In this document: positions 1 to 6,575 of the stretch, piece by piece
Numbering within the stretch: the stretch's first letter is position 1
Layout of the letters: each line of letters opens with the position of its first letter
Assembly: GCA_037439465.1 (NCBI GenBank)
Contig: JBBIVX010000033.1
Location: 1-9,516, forward strand
Direction: 5' to 3'
Length of the DNA: 9,516 nt
DNA from: Parasulfuritortus sp037439465
Lineage (GTDB): Bacteria > Pseudomonadota > Gammaproteobacteria > Burkholderiales > Thiobacillaceae
The notes under the pieces: model-generated
Told to the model about the DNA's origin: nothing
The model's database searches: none
Seen by the model: the letters and a program-made list of their open reading frames with translations, nothing else
Made by a program: the position numbers and the translations under genes

Positions 1-506
1 CGGTCAAGGCGAATGGCATCAGTAACATCGACCTGGAACAGTACCGGATCGCCTATCTGCCGCTGCCATCCCAGGAGCACGCCTTTCCGACACCGCACCG
101 CGAGGCCAAGGATTACCCGCTCTACTTGATCACCCACAAGCGCATCTACCGCAACCAGTCCGGTTACATGGCCGAGAACGCCATCCTCAACCAGGCGCTC
201 GGCGCCGATGTCGCCGAGAACACCATCGCCGTCAATACCGCCACCGGCAAGGCCCTGGGCCTCAAGGACGGCTCCAGAGCGGTGATCGAGACACGGGTGG
301 GCAAGGCCAAGGGCAAGGTGAAACTGACCGAAGGCATCCGGCCAGACACGATCGCCGTGTCCTACCACTATGGCCAATGGTCACTGCTCATGCCCGAGTC
401 CGCCAAGAAGGGTACCTGGATCAATCAGGCGCTCGAATTGCATCCGGACCGCATTGCCGGCATGAACTCGTTCAACGACACCAAGTGCAGGCTGTACAAG
501 GCCTAA
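1..506 (+). CDS. Molybdopterin oxidoreductase catalytic subunit, C-terminal part (5' truncated)
   Basis: Reading from base 3, the frame is open from the window edge to TAA at 504-506, so about 167 C-terminal residues are present. The segment has the character of the C-terminal molybdopterin-dinucleotide-binding domain of the DMSO reductase superfamily: a YPLYLITHKR strand, an NQSGYMAENAILNQ stretch, and a beta-barrel with ALGLKDGSRAVIETRVGKAK followed by GIRPDTIAVSYHYGQW. The catalytic domain, cysteine or serine Mo ligand, any N-terminal iron-sulfur cluster and any Tat signal lie outside the window, so the substrate cannot be assigned. The next gene, 14 bases downstream, encodes a four-cluster ferredoxin subunit, which is the usual partner in complex iron-sulfur molybdoenzymes (thiosulfate, polysulfide, tetrathionate, sulfite, arsenic or selenium oxyanion enzymes). 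A TTG at 126 is only an internal codon. Family assignment is firm; specific function is unknown. Confidence 0.82.
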   Translation, partial: VKANGISNIDLEQYRIAYLPLPSQEHAFPTPHREAKDYPLYLITHKRIYRNQSGYMAENAILNQALGADVAENTIAVNTATGKALGLKDGSRAVIETRVGKAKGKVKLTEGIRPDTIAVSYHYGQWSLLMPESAKKGTWINQALELHPDRIAGMNSFNDTKCRLYKA

Positions 507-520
507 GGAAGGAAATCACC

Positions 521-1204
521 ATGACAAAATTAGTACGCGTTATCGATACGGAACGTTGTTTCGGCTGCCGTTCCTGCGTCGCGGCCTGCGCGGTGGAGAA
601 TCACTTCACTCCGGACGCACCGTGGAACGTGATGATGGAATACGAGACCGGTAAGTATCCCCATGTCGCCCGCAACTTCGTCACCATGAATTGCCAGCAT
701 TGCGAGGAACCGGCCTGCAAGGCCGCCTGCGACGCCGCCGGATTCAAGGCCATCAGCAAGAACGAGTTCGGCGTCGTGCTGATCGACTATGAAAAGTGCA
801 AAGGCTGCAAGTATTGCGTCGCCACCTGCCCCTATGGCGTGCCGCAATTCAATGACAAGGTGGCGCAACTCTATCCTGGCAAGGAGAAGACCGCCTATGA
901 AACGGCGGAAAGGCGTCATCCCACGCACGCCAAGAAGGCCAATGTGGTCGAGAAATGCACTTTCTGCTGGCACAAACTCGAAAAGGCCGTGCAGAGCGGC
1001 CAGGTCGGCTTGATCGGCAAGGTGCCGGAATTCACACCGACCTGCGACCTGGTGTGCCCGACCGGGGCGCGGATATTTGGCGATATAGACGATCCGAACA
1101 GCACGGTCTCCGAATACATCACGCGCAAGAGGGCCACGCAGATCAAGAAGGAATTCGGCACCAAGCCGCAAGTCTATTACGTGCTTAAAGGTGGGGAGTA
1201 TTGA
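521..1204 (+). CDS. Four-cluster [4Fe-4S] ferredoxin subunit of a molybdoenzyme (DmsB/PhsB/TtrB-like)
   Basis: This 227-residue protein would pass electrons between the upstream molybdopterin subunit and a quinone- or cytochrome-linked partner. It has exactly 16 cysteines in four groups: C13/C16/C19/C23 (CX2CX2CX3C), C58/C61/C66/C70 (CX2CX4CX3C), C93/C96/C99/C103 (CX2CX2CX3C) and C146/C149/C175/C179 (CX2CX25CX3C). All four sets are complete, so four [4Fe-4S] clusters are predicted, as in DmsB-type subunits. No signal peptide or membrane segment is visible; such subunits normally travel with the catalytic subunit or remain cytoplasmic. The ATG at 521 follows a good Shine-Dalgarno (AAGGAAGGA at 505-513, 7 nt spacing). 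The open frame extends upstream to 377, but that part overlaps the previous gene out of frame and is not used. The cytochrome gene starts 1 base after the stop, so translation is probably coupled. Which enzyme it serves is unclear. Confidence 0.92.
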   Translation: MTKLVRVIDTERCFGCRSCVAACAVENHFTPDAPWNVMMEYETGKYPHVARNFVTMNCQHCEEPACKAACDAAGFKAISKNEFGVVLIDYEKCKGCKYCVATCPYGVPQFNDKVAQLYPGKEKTAYETAERRHPTHAKKANVVEKCTFCWHKLEKAVQSGQVGLIGKVPEFTPTCDLVCPTGARIFGDIDDPNSTVSEYITRKRATQIKKEFGTKPQVYYVLKGGEY

Positions 1205-1205
1205 G

Positions 1206-1589
1206 ATGAAAAACCTACTTATCATCAGTCTCGGTTTGCTGGCCGCATTCTCGATCGCCGCTCAGGCGGCGGAACCCAAGCTGGCCAAACCCGTCAATCT
1301 GGAAAAGGTCGGCAAGGCGATTCGCAGCGGCAAACTCTATGTCGGCAAGACCTACGCCATGCCGGAAAAAAACCGCTTCCATAACATTCACGATACGGGG
1401 CTTGGCCTGCCTTGTAATGGTTGTCACAACGTCGGCGGCTATCCTGACGACTACCTGTTCCTACGCAAGGCGGAGTTCCCGCTGCAAGTCAATGACGAGG
1501 ACGTCGGTGCGGTGCACCGGGCCAAGTGCCTGGCTTGCCACTCGAAGGGGGGGGCGGGTCGCACCTTCTACAACATCACCCAGAAATGA
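1206..1589 (+). CDS. Small periplasmic diheme cytochrome c
   Basis: The 127-residue product begins with a typical Sec signal peptide: Lys2, a hydrophobic core around residues 4-18, and probable cleavage after AQA (residue 21) or AQAA. The mature protein has two heme c attachment motifs, CNGCH (70-74) and CLACH (108-112). Additional histidines (H59, H62, H104) could be distal ligands, which would suit a bis-His low-potential diheme protein; this is inference. The ATG at 1206 is preceded by GGTGGGGAG (1190-1198) and sits 1 base after the stop of the ferredoxin gene, so it is very probably the third cistron of the same operon and a periplasmic electron donor or acceptor for the molybdoenzyme. 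A run of eight G at 1547-1554 lies in the last codons (KGGAG); the frame remains open through it. I do not recognise a named family beyond diheme cytochrome c. Confidence 0.88.
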   Translation: MKNLLIISLGLLAAFSIAAQAAEPKLAKPVNLEKVGKAIRSGKLYVGKTYAMPEKNRFHNIHDTGLGLPCNGCHNVGGYPDDYLFLRKAEFPLQVNDEDVGAVHRAKCLACHSKGGAGRTFYNITQK

Positions 1590-1648
1590 TCGGGTAGGCA
1601 TAGCGGTGTCGCCGCATGAGTGCAGGGTGACACCGACTGAGGCGTAAC

Positions 1649-1681
1649 AAGCCGGCTTCGACGCAAGGTCGAGGCCGGCTT
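1649..1681 (+). terminator. GC-rich hairpin after the molybdoenzyme operon (possible terminator)
   Basis: AAGCCGGCTTCGAC (1649-1662) and GTCGAGGCCGGCTT (1668-1681) form a 14-bp stem with one non-Watson-Crick position and a 5-nt loop. It lies 60 bases past the diheme cytochrome stop. No uninterrupted T tract follows directly (the nearest is five T at 1697-1701), so it may act as a weak terminator or as a 3' mRNA-stabilising structure. Confidence 0.5.
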
Positions 1682-1692
1682 ACGACTCTCTA

Positions 1693-1755
1693 CGGATTTT
1701 TCAATGAGTGCGGAGGGGCGGACTTGTTGATTCGGACTCACCCCATAAAAATCCG
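1693..1755. repeat. Long imperfect inverted repeat between operon and tRNA-Arg
   Basis: CGGATTTTT (1693-1701) is exactly complementary to AAAAATCCG (1747-1755), and just inside it TGAGT (1705-1709) pairs with ACTCA (1736-1740), giving a nested stem with a 3x6 internal loop and a loop of about 26 nt. The remaining gene-free sequence between 1590 and 1821 shows nothing else I can name, apart from a weak 7-bp inverted repeat CGGTGTC/GACACCG (1604-1610/1629-1635). The element could be a structured RNA, a remnant of a mobile element end, or coincidence. Confidence 0.35.
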
Positions 1756-1821
1756 GGAATAGCGCCATCCTGCCCAGTTAGCAAACATAGGCAGTACATC
1801 GCAGCTTGAGGAACAAATTGA

Positions 1822-1898
1822 TGGCGCGCCCGACACGATTCGAACGTGCGACCCCTGCCTTCGGAGGGCAGTACTCTATCCAGCTGAGCTACGGGCGC
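1822..1898 (-). tRNA. tRNA-Arg (anticodon CCG)
   Basis: Read on the minus strand, the acceptor arm GCGCCCG pairs with CGGGCGC, followed by discriminator G and an encoded CCA (1822-1824 on the plus strand). The D arm contains AGCTCAGCTGGATAGAGT. The anticodon stem CTGCC/GGCAG encloses the loop CTCCGAA, giving anticodon CCG (complement at 1862-1864), which decodes the arginine codon CGG. The T arm is GCACG-TTCGAAT-CGTGT, with one G-U pair. The variable loop is 5 nt and total length is 77 nt. All conserved positions are present, so the gene should be functional. No confident promoter or intrinsic terminator was seen for it. Confidence 0.96.
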
Positions 1899-2016
1899 CT
1901 TCGGTTTACCACATCAATAGCGTGGTTTCTTGGTCTGAATTGTCGTCGGTCGCGTCCCGTTGATCCGGGTGCATCGCCACCGCGACTGGAAGGCGAAGGA
2001 GGATAACACAGCCGCC

Positions 2017-2046
2017 TTCCGGTTGGCAGCGGTTTACCCCTATAAT
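2017..2046 (+). promoter_or_regulatory. Candidate sigma-70 promoter for the diheme cytochrome gene
   Basis: A perfect -10 box TATAAT lies at 2041-2046, 36 bases before the chosen start codon. The -35 is poor: TTCCGG at 2017-2022 gives an 18-nt spacer, whereas the better hexamer TTGGCA (2023-2028) is only 12 nt away. The promoter is therefore called mainly on the -10 box and its position in the intergenic region. Confidence 0.45.
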
Positions 2047-2082
2047 CGCCGGGTTTTGCACTGCCGCGGTAAGGAATGGATG

Positions 2083-2880
2083 ATGGGCGAACACCTCGAA
2101 ATGACCAAAACGACACCCAAGGAGTTCGTGGGCGCCTTGCTGGGCGGCCTTTTGGCACCCGGCCTGGCCATCGCCCTCGTCGTCGGGCTGGTATTGGGCA
2201 TCCAGTCAAGACAGGCGGACGACGAAGCGCCGGCGGCACGCGACGCGGCGGTGCGTGCCCGCATCCAGCCCATCGGCGTCTCGCTGGCCATCGATCCCAA
2301 CGCCCCCAGGGTGGAGCGCGAGGGCGAACAGATCTACAACGACATCTGTTCGAGCTGTCACGGCGTCGGCGCCCTGGGTTCGCCCAAGTTCAAGGATGCC
2401 GCGTCCTGGGGCAAACGCATCGGTCAGGGCTGGGATACCTTGCTCACACACGCCCTGAAGGGCTTCAACAAGATGCCGGCACGCGGCGGCGAGCCCGATC
2501 TGAGCGACCTGGAAGTGGCGCGCGGCATCGCCTATATGGCCAATGCCGCCGGCGGTCATTTCGAGCCCGTCCTCAAAAAAGAAGTTGAGCCGACGGCGGC
2601 CGAACTAAGCCGCGGCAGGCAGGTTTATGCCGAGAACTGCGCTTCCTGCCACGATACCGGCCTCACCGGCGCTCAGAAGCTGACCGATGCCAAGGCTTGG
2701 GCCGACCTCCTCAAGCAGGGCAAGGAACCCCTTTATGAGGCAGCGGTCAAGGGCAGCTTCGGCGGCCCGGCCAAGGGCGGCAACGACAAGCTGTCCGATG
2801 CCGACGCCAAACTGGCAGTGGACTACATGCTCAATGCGGTCAGGTCGGCCGGCACCGCGGCAGCGACGCCCCAGCCCTGA
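2083..2880 (+). CDS. Membrane-anchored cytochrome c with two c5-like heme domains
   Basis: This 265-residue protein has one N-terminal membrane segment (residues 15-40, rich in L, A, G and V), then a short linker and two class I cytochrome c domains facing the periplasm. Domain 1 carries CSSCH (89-93) and a conventional distal loop KGFNKMPARGG with M131 as likely axial ligand. Domain 2 carries CASCH (186-190), but its matching loop reads KGSFGGPAKGG, so the methionine is replaced by G228. The repeated design (GxxIYxxxCxxCH ... GxP ... AxxYM) suggests internal duplication. The ATG at 2083 is preferred because AAGGA (2071-2075) lies 7 nt upstream; ATG 2080 and ATG 2101 are in-frame alternatives, and the open frame reaches back to 1960 without support. 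It likely shuttles electrons between a quinol-oxidising complex and a terminal oxidase or reductase; partners are unknown. It converges on rep. Confidence 0.88.
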   Translation: MGEHLEMTKTTPKEFVGALLGGLLAPGLAIALVVGLVLGIQSRQADDEAPAARDAAVRARIQPIGVSLAIDPNAPRVEREGEQIYNDICSSCHGVGALGSPKFKDAASWGKRIGQGWDTLLTHALKGFNKMPARGGEPDLSDLEVARGIAYMANAAGGHFEPVLKKEVEPTAAELSRGRQVYAENCASCHDTGLTGAQKLTDAKAWADLLKQGKEPLYEAAVKGSFGGPAKGGNDKLSDADAKLAVDYMLNAVRSAGTAAATPQP

Positions 2881-2889
2881 CACACTGCA

Positions 2890-2930
2890 GCGGCTGAAAC
2901 GGCGCGGACGGCGCGGCCTTTTTCAGCCGC
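2890..2930. terminator. Shared hairpin between convergent cytochrome c and rep genes
   Basis: GCGGCTGAAA (2890-2899) pairs perfectly with TTTCAGCCGC (2921-2930), enclosing a GC-rich loop with a GGCGCGG repeat. A run of five T (2919-2923) lies in the 3' part of the loop and arm on the plus strand, and the complementary arm supplies a shorter run on the minus strand. The right arm contains the rep stop codon (2923-2925). The position, only 42 bases between two facing genes, suits bidirectional termination, although the T tracts lie inside the stem rather than after it. Confidence 0.5.
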
Positions 2931-4908
2931 TCAACATGGCCTTGATGTCCGCCAGCCGCCTCTTGCCGTCGGCCTTGGTGGCGGCGGGGTCGGGCGTTTC
3001 ACGTCCCTTGCGGATGTCCGCGTCCTCCACTTCGGCCAGAAAACGCGAGGGCTCACAGGGCATCCACCCCTGACCGCGCTTGCGCCGCCGACACCAGGTG
3101 AGGGTGAGGCTGCGCTGGGCGCGGGTGACGCCAACATAAAAAAGCCGCCGCTCCTCCTCCAGCCGCTCGTTTTCCAGACATTCACGATGGGGCAGGATAT
3201 CCTCCTCGACGCCAACCAGAAATACATGGGGAAACTCCAATCCCTTGGCGGCGTGCAGGGTGGATAGGCGGATGGCGTCGACGCGACTCTCAGCGCGCCC
3301 TTCGATGAGGTTCATCAGGGCTACCGTCTGCGCCAATTCGATCAGCCCCTTGCCATCCGCCTCACCTTTGCGGGTCAGCCATTCGACGAATTCGCGCACG
3401 TTCTCCCACTTGCCGCGGGCGGCGCGCTCATCTTCCACCTCATACAGCCAGTGTTCATAGCGTATGGCGGCGAGCAGTGCCTCCAGCACCGTGCCTGCCG
3501 GCTCATTTTGGGCACGCAGGGCAAAGCGGTTGATGAACTCACCGAATTCGGCCAACGGTTGCCACAACTTGGCCGCCAGTAGCGTCCGCAGGCCGGTCTC
3601 GAAGGTGGCGGCAAACAGGCTTACATGGCGAAGCGCTGCGTATTGACCCAGTTTTTCCAGCGTAGTCGGGCCGATGCCGCGGCGCGGCGTGGTAACGGCG
3701 CGGATGAAGGCGGGGTCGTCGTCCGGATTGGCGATCAGGCGCAGGTAGGCGGTGATGTCCTTGATCTCGGCGCGCTCGAAAAATGACTGGCCGCCGGAGA
3801 GCAGATAGGGAATCCTGGCTGTGCGCAGTGCCTCTTCCAGCAACCGTGCCTGGTGGTTGCCGCGATAAAGCACGGCATAATCGGCGTAGCGGTTGCGGGT
3901 CTGGAAGCGATGAGCGTCTATGCGCATGGCCACGGTCTCGGCCTCGTGATGGCCGTCCTTGCACGCCACTACCTGGATGGGATCGCCTGGTCCCAGCTCG
4001 CTCCACAGCTCCTTGTCGGTGAGGCGGCGGTTATGGCGGATGACCCGGTTGGCGGCCTGCAGTATCCGCTGGCTGGAGCGGTAGTTCTGGGTCAGCGGAA
4101 TGATCCTGAGGCGGCTGTAATCCTGGCCCAGGCGGCGCAGGTTCTCCATATCGGCGCCACGCCAGGCGTAGATGGCCTGGTCGTCGTCACCCACGGCGGT
4201 GAGATGGCCGGAAGGGCCGGCCAGCAATTTCAGCAACTCATACTGAGCGCCGTTGGTGTCCTGGTATTCATCCACCAGTAGATAGCGCAGGCGGCCCCGC
4301 CAGCGCGTCAATACCTCAGACTCGGTCTGGAACAGGATCACCGGCAGGCCGATCAGGTCGTCGAAGTCCAGCGCCTGATAGGCCTTGAGCGTTGCCTGAT
4401 AAGTGGAATACGCGCGCGCGGCCTGCGCCTCCGCCTCCGTGGTGGCGGTCTGGAGCGCCGCCTCCGGGCCGAGCAGGGCATTCTTCCAGTTGCCGATCAC
4501 TGCCGCCGCGCGGCGCAGCCCGGCCTTGTCCGGCGACTTGACGATGTCGGCCAGGATGGCTTGGGCATCGGCAGCGTCGAGCACAGAAAACTGTGGTTTG
4601 TAGCCCAGGCGCCGGCTTTCCTGGCGGAGAATGGAAAGCCCCAGCGCATGGAAGGTGGAGACGGTAAGGCCCTTGCTCTGGCGGTCATCGAGCAAGCCGG
4701 CAACCCGCTCGCGCATCTCCCGCGCCGCCTTGTTGGTGAAGGTAATGGCGGCGACATGGCGGGCGTCGTAACCGCACTCCGCCACCAGATAAGCGATCTT
4801 GCGGGTGATGACGCGGGTCTTGCCGGAACCGGCGCCGGCCAGCACCAGAAGAGGCCCATCCAGGTATTTGACGGCCTCGCGTTGTGGTGGGTTTAGATCG
4901 GACAACAC
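2923..4908 (-). CDS. rep: ATP-dependent DNA helicase Rep (superfamily 1A, 3'-5')
   Basis: This 661-residue protein is a full-length Rep/UvrD-type helicase (E. coli Rep is about 673 residues); it unwinds DNA 3' to 5' using ATP and in E. coli helps replication forks past protein blocks. Motifs in order: Q-motif region LNPPQREAV (5-13), Walker A AGAGSGKT (24-31), Ia TFTNKAA (56-62), TFHALG (85-90), Walker B VDEYQD (212-217), III DDDQAIYAWRG (241-251), IV QNYRSS (274-279), V TLHAAKGLEFP (550-560), and VI VGVTRAQ (592-598). GDYxAR-HxAAxTFTNKAAREM and SGGQSFFERAEIKD read as Rep rather than UvrD, and there is no long UvrD-style C-terminal tail. The start is GTG at 4906-4908 (TTG follows immediately); no ATG exists upstream before a stop and no clear Shine-Dalgarno is visible. 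It is divergent from apaH and convergent with the cytochrome gene. Confidence 0.95.
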   Translation of the reverse strand: MLSDLNPPQREAVKYLDGPLLVLAGAGSGKTRVITRKIAYLVAECGYDARHVAAITFTNKAAREMRERVAGLLDDRQSKGLTVSTFHALGLSILRQESRRLGYKPQFSVLDAADAQAILADIVKSPDKAGLRRAAAVIGNWKNALLGPEAALQTATTEAEAQAARAYSTYQATLKAYQALDFDDLIGLPVILFQTESEVLTRWRGRLRYLLVDEYQDTNGAQYELLKLLAGPSGHLTAVGDDDQAIYAWRGADMENLRRLGQDYSRLRIIPLTQNYRSSQRILQAANRVIRHNRRLTDKELWSELGPGDPIQVVACKDGHHEAETVAMRIDAHRFQTRNRYADYAVLYRGNHQARLLEEALRTARIPYLLSGGQSFFERAEIKDITAYLRLIANPDDDPAFIRAVTTPRRGIGPTTLEKLGQYAALRHVSLFAATFETGLRTLLAAKLWQPLAEFGEFINRFALRAQNEPAGTVLEALLAAIRYEHWLYEVEDERAARGKWENVREFVEWLTRKGEADGKGLIELAQTVALMNLIEGRAESRVDAIRLSTLHAAKGLEFPHVFLVGVEEDILPHRECLENERLEEERRLFYVGVTRAQRSLTLTWCRRRKRGQGWMPCEPSRFLAEVEDADIRKGRETPDPAATKADGKRRLADIKAMLSG

Positions 4909-4941
4909 AGGATGGGGCCCTGGCCCGGTAGAATTAAGCCC

Positions 4942-4950
4942 ATTTTAGCA
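4942..4950 (-). promoter_or_regulatory. Candidate extended -10 promoter for rep
   Basis: On the minus strand, TGCTAAAAT (plus 4950-4942) matches an extended -10 element (TGn followed by TAAAAT). It would start transcription about 27 bases before the rep GTG. No good -35 is seen at 17 nt. It lies in the 60-bp divergent rep-apaH spacer, where both genes must be promoted. Confidence 0.35.
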
Positions 4951-4968
4951 TTCGCAAAACGGACCACC

Positions 4969-5796
4969 GTGGCCACTTATGTGATCGGCGATGTGCAGGG
5001 CTGCCAAACGGCCTTCGAGGAATTATTGGCGCGGCTGGACTTCGACCGCGCCCATGACCGGCTCTGGATCACCGGCGACCTCGTCAATCGCGGCGAAGAC
5101 TCACTCGGTACCCTGCGCTGGTGCATGGCGCACGACGACTGCGTCACCGCCATCCTCGGCAACCACGACCTGCATCTGCTGGCGGTGGCGGAAGGTTTCG
5201 TGCCGCCCCATCGCCACGATACGCTCGACGACATACTCGCCGCCCCCGACCGGGCCGAGGTGCTCGCCTGGCTACGCCGGCGGCCCATGCTGCACCACGA
5301 GGACGGCTGGCTGATGGTCCATGCCGGGCTGTTGCCGGAATGGACACCGGGGCTCGCTGCGGCGCTGGCCGGCGAACTTGAGACCGTACTGCGCGGCAAC
5401 GATTACCATGAGTTTCTCGCCCGCATGTATGGCAACGAACCGCGCCGCTGGGACGCGCGGCTATCCGGCCAGGATCGGCTGCGCCTCATCGCCAACGTCA
5501 TGACCCGCGCCCGCTTTCTGCATGCCGACGGCGGCCTCGACTACCAGCACAAAGGCGCGCCGGCGGAGGCGCCGGCCGGGCTGACGCCGTGGTACGACTT
5601 CCCCAACCGGCGCAGCCGGGGGGTGCGGGTGCTATTTGGCCACTGGTCCACACTCGGTCTACTGGTGCGTGACGACGTGGTGGCGCTCGATACCGGCTGC
5701 CTGTGGGGCGGCGCCCTCAGCGCCTGGCGGCTGGAGGACGGCCGCCTGTTCCAGGTGCGTTGTCACGCCCGTCGGCCGCCCAAGCCGCACGCATGA
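4969..5796 (+). CDS. apaH: Bis(5'-nucleosyl)-tetraphosphatase, symmetrical (ApaH)
   Basis: ApaH hydrolyses diadenosine tetraphosphate to two ADP, controlling an alarmone pool and, in E. coli, removing Np4 caps from RNA. The 275-residue product is close to the E. coli length (280). It has the metallophosphatase motifs: GDVQGC (7-12), GDLVNRG (36-42), GNHDLHLL (64-71), MVHAG near residue 120, and FGHW (223-226), followed by the ApaH-typical LDTGCLWGG. The GTG at 4969 is chosen because VATYVIGDVQG aligns with the start of known ApaH proteins; the frame remains open back to an ATG at 4912, but those 19 residues are not family-like. The ribosome site is weak (GGA at 4961). The gene stands without the usual apaG/ksgA neighbours in view. 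Its last 80 bases overlap the 3' end of plsC on the other strand. Confidence 0.94.
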   Translation: MATYVIGDVQGCQTAFEELLARLDFDRAHDRLWITGDLVNRGEDSLGTLRWCMAHDDCVTAILGNHDLHLLAVAEGFVPPHRHDTLDDILAAPDRAEVLAWLRRRPMLHHEDGWLMVHAGLLPEWTPGLAAALAGELETVLRGNDYHEFLARMYGNEPRRWDARLSGQDRLRLIANVMTRARFLHADGGLDYQHKGAPAEAPAGLTPWYDFPNRRSRGVRVLFGHWSTLGLLVRDDVVALDTGCLWGGALSAWRLEDGRLFQVRCHARRPPKPHA

Positions 5797-6508
5797 GCGC
5801 CTCGACGCGCGCCGCCAGCTCGCGCCGCGACAGACCGGCGGCGGCGACGGCGGGAAGGAAACGGACGTCGGCATGGATGGCCGGTTGCCACAGCACAGCG
5901 CGCAAGGACGTCAACAGACTCATCTCGCCGTGATAAGCGGCGGCCGCGCAATGATTGCCATCCGCCGCACAGTAGCGAATCAACACCGGCCAGACCGGTG
6001 CCCCAGTCTCCACCGCCGCCTGAAACAAACCGGGATAGAACGGCAGCAGGACGCGGCCATCGCTGGTGGTGCCCTCGGGAAACAGCGCCAGACGATCGCC
6101 GGCACGCAGATGCTCGGCCATGTGCGTCTTCATCCTCCTGGCGTCAGACTTTTTGCCCCGGTCCAGAAACAAGGTGCCGCCCGCCCGCTCCGCCAGCCAA
6201 CCTATCAGCGGCCAAGCGCGCACCTCCGCCTTGGACACGAAGCGGACCGGAAACAGGCTGTGCAAAAGGTGAATGTCCAGCCAGGACACATGGTTGGCGA
6301 CGATGAGCGCACCGCCCCCGCCCGGCGGCTGGCCCCGCACCGCCAGCCTGACCCCGACGATGGCCAGCAGGCGTCCGGCCCAGCGCATCAGGAGGCGCTC
6401 GCGCCGCCCCCGGTCGAGCCAGGGAAACAACAGGGCCACGATCATCGTCCCGGCCAGCCAATGCATTGCCAGCGCCAGCAGGCGATAAACGGCGCGCAAG
6501 GAGGTCAT
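5717..6508 (-). CDS. plsC: 1-acyl-sn-glycerol-3-phosphate acyltransferase (PlsC-like)
   Basis: This enzyme family transfers an acyl chain to lysophosphatidic acid to make phosphatidic acid in phospholipid synthesis at the inner membrane. In the 263-residue product (from ATG 6508), a membrane segment spans roughly residues 10-31. The catalytic HX4D motif is NHVSWLD (H73, D78), and the substrate-binding motif is FPEGTTSDG (143-151). A FLDR motif (residues 114-117) and a PVWPVLIRY stretch also fit the family. The frame opens at a GTG at 6520 that is an alternative start; neither has a clear Shine-Dalgarno, and ATG 6508 is chosen because MTSLRAVYRLL is a common start for this family. The last roughly 26 residues are Gly/Pro/Ala/Arg-rich and lie antisense to the apaH 3' end, suggesting read-through into neighbouring sequence. 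It follows the PfkB gene by 67 bases on the same strand. Paralogues such as ornithine-lipid acyltransferases (OlsA) cannot be excluded. Confidence 0.87.
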   Translation of the reverse strand: MTSLRAVYRLLALAMHWLAGTMIVALLFPWLDRGRRERLLMRWAGRLLAIVGVRLAVRGQPPGGGGALIVANHVSWLDIHLLHSLFPVRFVSKAEVRAWPLIGWLAERAGGTLFLDRGKKSDARRMKTHMAEHLRAGDRLALFPEGTTSDGRVLLPFYPGLFQAAVETGAPVWPVLIRYCAADGNHCAAAAYHGEMSLLTSLRAVLWQPAIHADVRFLPAVAAAGLSRRELAARVEALMRAAWAADGRDNAPGTGGRPPAARR

Positions 6509-6575
6509 CGGCCGGGCCACTAGCCAATCAAGGCGAAGCCAGACCGTTCATCGAGCCTGCCTGCGCCCGGCGTGC

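Noticed and set aside
1996..2002. A perfect Shine-Dalgarno-like AAGGAGG in the intergenic region before the cytochrome gene.
   Set aside because: No start codon lies 5-10 bases downstream, and the only in-frame continuation is the unsupported N-terminal extension from 1960; probably coincidence.
4987..5004. ApaH metal motif is GDVQGC rather than GDVHGC as in E. coli.
   Set aside because: Gln at this place is, as I recall, common in ApaH proteins of other proteobacteria, and all other metal ligands are intact, so this is not a sign of inactivity.
5636..6523. 295-codon plus-strand frame opposite plsC.
   Set aside because: It is antisense to a clear acyltransferase with catalytic motifs, and its composition (Arg, Gln, Pro, His) is typical of a shadow frame.
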